Source: Treponema sp. (GTDB taxonomy: Bacteria; Spirochaetota; Spirochaetia; Treponematales; Treponemataceae). From it: DNA of 64,000 nucleotides. The notes under the pieces were generated by a model that was given only the letters and a program-made list of their open reading frames with translations, was not told the DNA's origin and searched no databases. Below, in pieces: positions 57,530-64,000 of this stretch. Made by a program: the position numbers and the translations under genes. The DNA lies in the NCBI GenBank assembly GCA_017935745.1, contig JAGBGX010000009.1, forward strand, positions 310,001-374,000. Direction: 5' to 3'. How positions within the stretch are numbered: the first letter of the stretch is position 1; each line of letters opens with the position of its first letter.

Positions 57530-60500
57530 TATTCAGGATTTTACAAGCCTTAAGATCAAGCTTGCTTCACCGGAAAATATCCGTTCATGGTCTTATGGCG
57601 AAGTGAAGAAGCCGGAGACAATCAATTACCGCACGCTCCGCCCGGAGAGGGACGGCCTGTTCTGCGAGCGCATTTTCGGCACGACAAAAGAATGGGAATG
57701 CTATTGCGGAAAGTTCAAGTCAATCCGCTACAAAGGAGTTGTCTGCGACCGCTGCGGTGTTGAAGTCACTCATTTCAAAGTCCGCCGCGAGCGCACAGGT
57801 CATATTGACTTGGCAGCTCCAGTAAGCCATATCTGGTACTATCATTCTGTTCCGAGCCGCATGGGGCTTCTCCTTGATCTTCAGGTTGCTTCCCTGCGCT
57901 CAATTTTGTACTATGAAAAGTATATTGTCATTGAGCCGGGCGACACAGATTTAAAGAAAAATCAGCTTCTGACTGAAGATGAATATCTTGAGGCTCAGGA
58001 ACGCTACGGCGGCGCATTTACTGCCGGAATGGGAGCCGAGGCAATAAAAACGCTTCTTGAAAACATTGACCTTGATGCGCTTGCATCCGAGCTTCGTGCA
58101 AAGATGATTGAAAAGGGCTCCAAGAGCGACAAGCGTCTTTTAAAGCGGATTGAAATCGTTGAGAATTTCCGCACGTCCGAAAACAAGGCATCATGGATGA
58201 TTCTGGATGTGATTCCTGTGATTCCGCCGGATTTGCGTCCGATGGTGCAGCTTGACGGCGGCCGTTTTGCGACTTCTGACTTGAATGATTTGTACCGCCG
58301 TGTCATCAACCGCAACAACCGCCTCAAGAAGCTTCAGTCGCTTTCTGCGCCGGACATCATTATCCGCAATGAAAAGCGCATGCTTCAGGAAGCTGTTGAT
58401 TCTCTGTTTGACAATTCAAAGCGCAAGCAGCGGGTTCTTAAGGGAGCTGCAAACCGTCCGCTCAAGTCAATCAGTGACATGCTGAAGGGAAAGCAGGGAC
58501 GCTTCCGTCAGAATCTGCTTGGAAAGCGTGTTGACTATTCAGGCCGTTCCGTTATTGTTGTCGGGCCGGAACTGAAGCTGTGGCAGTGCGGACTTCCCGA
58601 AAAAATGGCCTTGGAACTGTTCAAGCCGTTTATCATGAAAAAGCTTGTTGACAAGGGTGTTGTCTTCAATATCAAGAAAGCCCGCTCCCTCGTGGAAAGC
58701 GAGTCTGCGGAAGTGTTTGCGATTCTTGACGAGGTTGTCCGTGAGCATCCTGTCATGTTGAACCGCGCTCCAACGCTTCACCGCCTTGGAATTCAGGCGT
58801 TTGAGCCTGTCCTTGTGCCGGGAAAAGCGCTCAAGCTTCATCCGCTTGCCTGCAAGGCGTTCAATGCGGATTTTGACGGTGACCAGATGGCAATCCACGT
58901 TCCGCTGACGCAGGCGGCGCAGATGGAATGCTGGACGCTCATGCTTTCCGCGCGGAACCTGCTTGATCCGGCGAACGGCAATACGATTGTTGCGCCGTCT
59001 CAGGACATGGTTCTCGGAATTTACTACATGACTTCCATCAAGCCGGATGCAAAGGGAACTGGAAAATTTTTCTCCAGCCCGGATGAAGTCCGTCTTGCAG
59101 CTTCAAGCGGCGCAATCGAATGGCAGGCGGAAATCAAGGTTCACAAGAGCATTCTGAACAAATGCGTAAGCGGCGATCCTGATCCTGACGGAAAGTACAT
59201 CCTCACTTCCGCAGGCCGCATGGCGTTCAATGAATCTATGCCGGAGGAAGTTGATTTCTATAATGAGCAGCTCGGCGACAAGAAGCTCAAGAAGATGATT
59301 GAAAGCGTCTATCACAATGAGCAGACAAGCGACAAGCGCATAAAGGCTCTCATCGAAGAAAAATATCCGTTCACAGTGTTTAATGCGGAAACGCTCGACA
59401 AAGTTATGGATGATGCTTCTCTTAAAAAGCAAATTGATAAAATCTATAACAGGGAAGAGCCTCTTGAAAACTATAAGCTCAGAAAGATTGTTGCGGGCCT
59501 GTATTCCATTGACCGCGGCTGGCTTACAATCCAGATGCTCGATGCAATAAAATCGTGCGGATACAAGAATGCAACGTTCTACGGGGCAACGCTTTCCATG
59601 GATGATATTCTTGTTCCGGAAGAAAAGGAAGCGATGGTTGCGGAAGCGAACAAGGAAGTTGAAAAGATTGTCGGGCAGTGGAACAGCGGCGCTATTACTG
59701 CTGATGAGCGCTATAACAAGTCTGTCACTGTCTGGGAAAACACAAATGAAAAGCTTACCAACCTGATGATGGACAATCTCGCAAAGCACAAGAACGGATT
59801 TAATACTATCTATATGATGGCTGTTTCTGGTGCGCGCGGTTCCAAAAAGCAGATTTCGCAGCTGGCAGCAATGCGCGGACTTATGCAGAAGCCGAACGGA
59901 GATATTATTGAGCTTCCGATCCGCGCAAACTTCAAGGAAGGCCTTTCCGTCATTGAATTCTTTATTTCCACGAACGGAGCCAGAAAAGGTCTGTCTGATA
60001 CAGCTTTGAAGACTGCTGATGCCGGTTACATGACGCGCCGCCTTGTTGATGTTGCCCAGGATGTTGTTGTAAATGAAGACGACTGCGGAACAATCAACGG
60101 AATTGACTACACCGCCATCAAGGATGGAGATACAGTCACAGTTCCGCTCGCAAAGCGCATTTCAGGGCATTATACAATTGAGCGTGTGATTGATCCTGTT
60201 TCAGGCGAAGTTCTCTGCGATGTCAATCAGTATATTGATGAAAGTCTTGCAGAAAAAATTGACAAGGCAGGCGTGGAAAAAGTGAAGCTCCGCACGGTCC
60301 TTACCTGCGAAAGCAAGCATGGCATCTGCGTAAAATGCTACGGAAAGGATCTTGCCCGCAACAAGATTGTTGAAATCGGCGAGGCAGTGGGAACAATTGC
60401 AGCCCAGTCAATCGGCCAGCCGGGAACTCAGCTTACGCTCCGTACATTCCACACTGGAGGTGCAGCGGAAGGCGGCCAGAAAGACAATCACATCGCCATG

Positions 60501-62006
60501 AAATACGATGTGTACATTGAAAGCCTTGCCGGAACTCATGTTGCCGCAAAAAACGGCGACTGGCTTTTTACCCGCCGCGGTTCAATGATTGTCTCAAAGC
60601 TGTTCAAGGTTTATCAGATTGAATCTGGTGATGAGGTTCTCGTTTCAGACGGAGCCCGTGTCCGCAAGGATAATCCTGTTCTCCGGCGCGGCGGGCAGGA
60701 AATTCCTGCTGCTGAATCAGGACGCATTATCATCAGGGACTCTGTAATGTATCTTACAAGCAACGGGCAGAAAGTTGAAGTTTCAAACGGCTCAACAATT
60801 TATGCAAAGTATACGCAGGCATCCTGCATTGCAAAAGCGGGCGAGCCTGTCGGAGAATTTGATCCGTATAGCGAGCCTATTATTGCGGAAGTTTCCGGGT
60901 ACGTTCATTATGAAGACATTATCGATGGAGTTACACTTGAAACAAAGGCAGACATTCAGACTGGAGCCGTAGAACGCCGCATTTCAGACCTTCACCTTGA
61001 CGTTAAGCAGCCGCGCATTATCATTACTGACGAAGACGGAAATGAGCTTGGAAGCTACCACATGCCTGTCGGTGCAATTCTTAGCAACGACATAAAGGAC
61101 AAGGGCAAGGTCGAAGCCGGAATGACGCTCGCAAAAATGGCAAAGGATGCCGCAAAAGCGAACGACATCACGCTTGGTCTTCCCCGCGTTTCTGAGCTGT
61201 TTGAAGCCCGCAAGCCGAAGAATCCGGCTGTCATTGCACAGATTGCCGGAACGGTGAAATTCGGAAAGATTGTGAAAGGCAAGCGGACTGTCATTGTGGA
61301 AGATGAGTACGGAAAGGAATTCAGCCATTTTGTCCCGATGGTAAAGCGCCTTCTTGTCCGTGACGGAGACAAGATTGAAGCAGGTGAAAAGCTCTGTGAC
61401 GGCTCGGTTGATGCTCATGATGTTCTTTCAGTTCTTGGCGAGGACAGGCTTCAGAATTTCCTTATGGATGAAATTCAGTCTGTATACCGCGCTCAGGGTG
61501 TAGACATCAATGACAAGCATATCGGAACAATCATCCGCCAGATGCTCAAGAAAGTTGAAATTATCAGCGTAGGCGACACAAAATTCATTTTCGGGCAGCA
61601 GGTTGACAAGTATTCGTTCCGTGAAGAGAATGAGCGCGTCATTGCGGAAGGCGGACAGCCGGCTATTGCGCGCCCGATGTTCCAGGGAATTACAAAGGCT
61701 GCCCTTGCGGCTGATTCGTTTATTTCAGCCTGTTCGTTCCAGGAGACAACGCGTGTTCTGACGAATGCAGCGATTGCCGGCTCTGTGGACAGTCTGCACG
61801 GGCTTAAGGAAAACATTATTATCGGACACAGGATTCCGGCAGGAACTGGAATCCGCCAGTATAACAATGTCAAGCTTTTCGATGACTCGAGCGCCGATCT
61901 TGATGCAAAGATGAAGGAAATTCTTGAGCAGCGGATGCTTGAAATGAAAGAAGCGGAGGAAGCGCTTGCTGCTCCTGTTGCCGATATTTCAGGCGATGAG
62001 GATTAA
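57522..62006 (+). CDS. rpoC: RNA polymerase beta' subunit with an extra module of about 66 residues
   Basis: The 1494-residue catalytic subunit has an N-terminal zinc site ([11 protein letters not shown]...CDRCG), the Mg2+ motif [16 protein letters not shown], a second zinc site ([15 protein letters not shown]) and the trigger-loop region [21 protein letters not shown]. Compared with E. coli, about 66 residues (codons at 59316-59513) are inserted between SVYH and RGWLTIQML; they contain two units resembling [17 protein letters not shown] 57522 ([15 protein letters not shown]) has AAGGAG upstream. A terminator follows. Confidence 0.98.
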   Translation: MRDIQDFTSLKIKLASPENIRSWSYGEVKKPETINYRTLRPERDGLFCERIFGTTKEWECYCGKFKSIRYKGVVCDRCGVEVTHFKVRRERTGHIDLAAPVSHIWYYHSVPSRMGLLLDLQVASLRSILYYEKYIVIEPGDTDLKKNQLLTEDEYLEAQERYGGAFTAGMGAEAIKTLLENIDLDALASELRAKMIEKGSKSDKRLLKRIEIVENFRTSENKASWMILDVIPVIPPDLRPMVQLDGGRFATSDLNDLYRRVINRNNRLKKLQSLSAPDIIIRNEKRMLQEAVDSLFDNSKRKQRVLKGAANRPLKSISDMLKGKQGRFRQNLLGKRVDYSGRSVIVVGPELKLWQCGLPEKMALELFKPFIMKKLVDKGVVFNIKKARSLVESESAEVFAILDEVVREHPVMLNRAPTLHRLGIQAFEPVLVPGKALKLHPLACKAFNADFDGDQMAIHVPLTQAAQMECWTLMLSARNLLDPANGNTIVAPSQDMVLGIYYMTSIKPDAKGTGKFFSSPDEVRLAASSGAIEWQAEIKVHKSILNKCVSGDPDPDGKYILTSAGRMAFNESMPEEVDFYNEQLGDKKLKKMIESVYHNEQTSDKRIKALIEEKYPFTVFNAETLDKVMDDASLKKQIDKIYNREEPLENYKLRKIVAGLYSIDRGWLTIQMLDAIKSCGYKNATFYGATLSMDDILVPEEKEAMVAEANKEVEKIVGQWNSGAITADERYNKSVTVWENTNEKLTNLMMDNLAKHKNGFNTIYMMAVSGARGSKKQISQLAAMRGLMQKPNGDIIELPIRANFKEGLSVIEFFISTNGARKGLSDTALKTADAGYMTRRLVDVAQDVVVNEDDCGTINGIDYTAIKDGDTVTVPLAKRISGHYTIERVIDPVSGEVLCDVNQYIDESLAEKIDKAGVEKVKLRTVLTCESKHGICVKCYGKDLARNKIVEIGEAVGTIAAQSIGQPGTQLTLRTFHTGGAAEGGQKDNHIAMKYDVYIESLAGTHVAAKNGDWLFTRRGSMIVSKLFKVYQIESGDEVLVSDGARVRKDNPVLRRGGQEIPAAESGRIIIRDSVMYLTSNGQKVEVSNGSTIYAKYTQASCIAKAGEPVGEFDPYSEPIIAEVSGYVHYEDIIDGVTLETKADIQTGAVERRISDLHLDVKQPRIIITDEDGNELGSYHMPVGAILSNDIKDKGKVEAGMTLAKMAKDAAKANDITLGLPRVSELFEARKPKNPAVIAQIAGTVKFGKIVKGKRTVIVEDEYGKEFSHFVPMVKRLLVRDGDKIEAGEKLCDGSVDAHDVLSVLGEDRLQNFLMDEIQSVYRAQGVDINDKHIGTIIRQMLKKVEIISVGDTKFIFGQQVDKYSFREENERVIAEGGQPAIARPMFQGITKAALAADSFISACSFQETTRVLTNAAIAGSVDSLHGLKENIIIGHRIPAGTGIRQYNNVKLFDDSSADLDAKMKEILEQRMLEMKEAEEALAAPVADISGDED

Positions 62007-62010
62007 GGTG

Positions 62011-62048
62011 AAACAGCTGGAAATATAAATTTTCAGCTGTTTTCCTTA
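62011..62048 (+). terminator. Terminator after rpoC
   Basis: AAACAGCTG (62011-62019) pairs with CAGCTGTTT (62034-62042) around an A/T-rich loop, followed by TTCCTT. The tail is short of T residues, so termination may be partial. Confidence 0.6.
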
Positions 62049-62056
62049 TATTTTAC

Positions 62057-62086
62057 TTGACGCAGTTGCAGTGAATTCTGTAAACT
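62057..62086 (+). promoter_or_regulatory. Promoter of rpsL-rpsG
   Basis: TTGACG (62057-62062), an 18-nt spacer and TAAACT (62081-62086), giving a leader of about 60 nt with AGAGGAGA before the rpsL start. Confidence 0.65.
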
Positions 62087-62154
62087 GAAGTACCTGTTTT
62101 TGTTATTTTGTCCGAGGTGCTGCTCGGCGATAAATTATAGAGGAGAATTAGGCG

Positions 62155-62529
62155 ATGCCTACAATAAACCAATTAATTCGTAAAGGACGTCAGTCTTCTG
62201 CAAAAAGGACAAAGGCCCCCGCACTTCAGTCCTGTCCGCAGAAACGCGGTGTCTGTACCCGTGTAATGACAATGACTCCTAAAAAGCCGAACTCAGCTCT
62301 CCGCAAGATTGCCCGTGTTCGCTTAAGCAATGGAATCGAAGTGACTGCATATATTCCCGGTATCGGACATAACTTGCAGGAACACTCAGTTGTGCTTGTT
62401 CGCGGAGGCCGTGTAAAGGATCTTCCTGGTGTGCGTTACCATATTATCCGCGGAACAAAAGATACCCTTGGTGTTGACGGACGCAAACGTGCCCGTTCCA
62501 AGTACGGTGCTAAAAAGCCAAAGGCATAA
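62155..62529 (+). CDS. rpsL: Ribosomal protein uS12
   Basis: The 124-residue decoding-centre protein has [20 protein letters not shown] and [17 protein letters not shown]. Both lysines linked to streptomycin sensitivity in E. coli (Lys43 and Lys88 equivalents) are present. The ATG has AGAGGAGA upstream. rpsG follows after 15 nt. Confidence 0.98.
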   Translation: MPTINQLIRKGRQSSAKRTKAPALQSCPQKRGVCTRVMTMTPKKPNSALRKIARVRLSNGIEVTAYIPGIGHNLQEHSVVLVRGGRVKDLPGVRYHIIRGTKDTLGVDGRKRARSKYGAKKPKA

Positions 62530-62544
62530 TAAAGGAGCATACCT

Positions 62545-63015
62545 ATGGGAAGACATAAGAAGTCAGTAAACCGTCCGGTTACGCCAGATGAAAAATATAA
62601 TAGTGTTGTCATCTCCAAATTTGTAACACGCATGATGCTGGATGGAAAAAAGTCAATCTGCCAGAGGATTGTCTACGAAGCGCTGGACAAGCTTAAGGCA
62701 AAGACAGACAAGGAGCCTCTTGAAGTTTTCTTGAAAGCTCTTGAAAATGTAAAGCCGATGGTGGAAGTAAAGAGCCGCCGTGTCGGAGGCGCGACATATC
62801 AGGTTCCTATTGAAATCCGTGATGCCCGCCGCGAGGCTTTGGGGATGAGATGGATGATTGCCGCAGCCCGTTCCCGCAATGGACACGGCATGGCAGAGAC
62901 GCTTGCAGCTGAAATTTTTGATGCGTTCAATAATACCGGCTCTGCGTACAAGAAGAAGGAAGACACGCATAAAATGGCGGAAGCCAACAAGGCTTTTGCT
63001 CATTACCGCTGGTAG
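62545..63015 (+). CDS. rpsG: Ribosomal protein uS7
   Basis: The 156-residue protein nucleates assembly of the 30S head. It shows the bacterial S7 blocks DGKKSICQRIVYEALDKL, VKSRRVGGATYQVPIEI and RSRNGHGMAETLAAEIFDAFNNTGSAYKKKEDTHKMAEANKAFAHY. AAGGAG precedes the ATG. No fusA follows; a strong terminator closes the operon. Confidence 0.98.
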   Translation: MGRHKKSVNRPVTPDEKYNSVVISKFVTRMMLDGKKSICQRIVYEALDKLKAKTDKEPLEVFLKALENVKPMVEVKSRRVGGATYQVPIEIRDARREALGMRWMIAAARSRNGHGMAETLAAEIFDAFNNTGSAYKKKEDTHKMAEANKAFAHYRW

Positions 63016-63033
63016 TGCGCCTTTCTTTTTTAG

Positions 63034-63074
63034 GAGCCGCTTCTGAGAAACTGCAGAGCGGCTCTTTATTTTTT
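63034..63074 (+). terminator. Rho-independent terminator after rpsG
   Basis: GAGCCGCT (63034-63041) pairs with AGCGGCTC (63057-63064), followed by TTTA and seven T residues. It separates tuf from the rpsL-rpsG unit. Confidence 0.88.
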
Positions 63075-63097
63075 TAAAGGAAAAAAAGAATTTCCTC

Positions 63098-63126
63098 TTG
63101 ATTTTTTTTTTGTAAAAGTCTATAAA
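63098..63126 (+). promoter_or_regulatory. Promoter upstream of the small open frame before tuf, with a long T run in the spacer
   Basis: TTGATT (63098-63103), a 17-nt spacer and TATAAA (63121-63126). Ten T residues (63102-63111) bridge the -35 box and the spacer. The first ATG (63139) is 12 nt after the -10 box. This is the best promoter-like sequence before tuf. Confidence 0.6.
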
Positions 63127-63138
63127 TATAGAACATTT

Positions 63139-63426
63139 ATGCCTCAAAAGGGCGTATTCTGCTTTTTGCAGACAGGTTGTTTGATATGTCAGACGGGCAG
63201 CAAAAGCTGTCTGGTGGAAGCCGTAAAACATCTGCATTTTTCAGGTGAAGGGTTCCGCGTCCTGAATGTATGGAGTCTGCCGTCGGCAGGTTCCGGCTGT
63301 CGGTATGTTCAGGATTTCTGGCAGAGGCTGAATAGTTTCAGCCGTATTAAGGCGCTTGAATTCCAGACCAATCGTCAGGCTATAGATGATGCTAGGTGGA
63401 AAAGGCCGGCCGCTTCGAACAGATGA
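63139..63426 (+). CDS. Possible small Cys-containing protein, or tuf leader RNA
   Basis: The 95-codon open frame begins 12 nt after the -10 box of a good promoter, the same geometry as the leaderless genes. The product has Cys at residues 8, 14, 17, 24 and 54, with CLIC near the start, and is basic towards the end (WKRPAASNR). I recognise no family and codon use is not decisive. It may instead be untranslated leader of tuf, which lies 174 nt downstream. Confidence 0.3.
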   Translation: MPQKGVFCFLQTGCLICQTGSKSCLVEAVKHLHFSGEGFRVLNVWSLPSAGSGCRYVQDFWQRLNSFSRIKALEFQTNRQAIDDARWKRPAASNR

Positions 63427-63600
63427 GGCGGTATGCTTTATGCAGTCCGTTCACTTATAAAATCATCTTAACTAATTTGGTCAAGTGTGTATGCGAAAGT
63501 ATTGTCAGCCTTTTAGGGGCAATATTTTCTGGCTTAAAGTGCAGCACATAAAATACAACATAATGCCGCAGAAGAAACACTGCATGGCAAGGAGAAGATC
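63427..63600. other. Leader region of tuf
   Basis: No open frame with a start is seen. TTGTCA at 63504-63509 has no convincing -10 partner at 17 nt. The EF-Tu ribosome-binding site AAGGAG lies near 63589. Confidence 0.4.
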
Positions 63601-64000
63601 ATGGCAAAGGAAGAGTTCAACAGAACTAAACCTCACATGAACGTTGGTACTATCGGTCACGTTGACCATGGTAAGACTACACTTTCAGCAGCAATCACCG
63701 CTTATTGTGCAAAGAAATATGGTGATAAGCTCTTGAAGTATGATGAAATTGATAATGCTCCGGAGGAGAAAGCCCGCGGTATCACAATCAATTCACGTCA
63801 CTTGGAATATCAGTCAGACAAGCGTCACTATGCTCATATTGACTGCCCGGGACACGCTGACTATATCAAGAACATGATTACTGGTGCTGCCCAGATGGAT
63901 GGAGCTATTCTTGTTGTTTCTGCTCCGGATTCTGTTATGCCGCAGACAAAGGAGCACCTGCTTCTTGCCCGTCAGGTAGGCGTTCCGAAGATTATCGTGT
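63601..64000 (+). CDS. tuf: Elongation factor Tu (5' part, continues past the window)
   Basis: The first 133 codons match EF-Tu: G1 motif GHVDHGKTT (residues 20-28), switch I region KARGITIN, switch [14 protein letters not shown] and [33 protein letters not shown]. The [10 protein letters not shown] stretch differs from the SAADGPMPQT of proteobacteria and, from memory, resembles treponemal EF-Tu. It delivers aminoacyl-tRNA to the ribosome. The ATG has AAGGAG upstream. The gene runs off the right edge. Confidence 0.97.
   Translation, partial: MAKEEFNRTKPHMNVGTIGHVDHGKTTLSAAITAYCAKKYGDKLLKYDEIDNAPEEKARGITINSRHLEYQSDKRHYAHIDCPGHADYIKNMITGAAQMDGAILVVSAPDSVMPQTKEHLLLARQVGVPKIIV

Noticed and set aside
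1..64000. CRISPR array, insertion sequence, prophage or integrated plasmid
   Set aside because: No regularly spaced repeats and no transposase, integrase or phage gene were found among the open frames.

Overview
The window looks like a chromosomal stretch from a saccharolytic treponeme (Spirochaetes, genus Treponema or a close relative). This rests on the gene families (treponemal FlgM, UPF0210/PFL, many lipoproteins with loose lipoboxes), on the gene order tRNA-Thr / rpmG / tRNA-Trp / secE / nusG / rplKAJL / rpoBC / rpsLG, and on RpoB carrying the spirochaete-type Asn at the rifampicin-resistance position. The species cannot be fixed from sequence alone. I see no prophage, insertion sequence, CRISPR array or rRNA gene.

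Layout. 1-6.3 kb: the tail of an unknown gene, then GH18 and FtsK on the minus strand, an exported isochorismatase-like lipoprotein behind an unusual leader, rsmI and flgM. 6.4-16.7 kb: a metal-site-less Fe-ADH-like protein, a SpoU methyltransferase, a PFL protein, a lipoprotein with a C8 tract, pyrF, a fused PyrK-PyrD, lspA and a YfcE-like phosphodiesterase. 16.7-28.4 kb: a glycosyltransferase, an FMN/FAD reductase, an LRR protein, an RluA enzyme, metNI, DUF763, rsmE, a dicarboxylate symporter and a COG2509 flavoprotein. 28.4-38.3 kb: an AraC regulator divergent from a GH53 galactanase, putP, an omptin-like protease, a second RluA enzyme, a BtuFCD-like importer and pyrE. 38.3-47.3 kb: a cellobiose/xylo-oligosaccharide locus in which a GH94 phosphorylase is divergent from a sugar ABC importer, a GH43 xylosidase and a LacI regulator. 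47.4-49.8 kb: a MATE transporter and cysE. 49.9-64 kb: the translation and transcription core, ending inside tuf.

How the parts work together. The carbohydrate genes suggest secreted attack on galactan (GH53) and chitin-like polymers (GH18), plus import and phosphorolysis or hydrolysis of beta-glucosides and xylosides under LacI control. A strong promoter with a G8 tract in its spacer and two AACCGGTT operators 43 bp apart drives the sugar importer.

The most unusual signals are at the level of gene expression. About ten genes have a promoter whose -10 box ends only 5-12 nt before the start codon and have no usable ribosome-binding site, which predicts leaderless mRNAs beside genes with strong Shine-Dalgarno sequences. 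One such start appears to open a nine-codon minigene running into a terminator hairpin ahead of the isochorismatase gene. A family of multi-hairpin intergenic elements with compensatory stem changes and fixed loops sits directly against the ribosome-binding sites of three unrelated genes. An 8-mer, GGGTACAG, is strongly clustered in the BtuFCD-like genes in several reading frames and on both strands.
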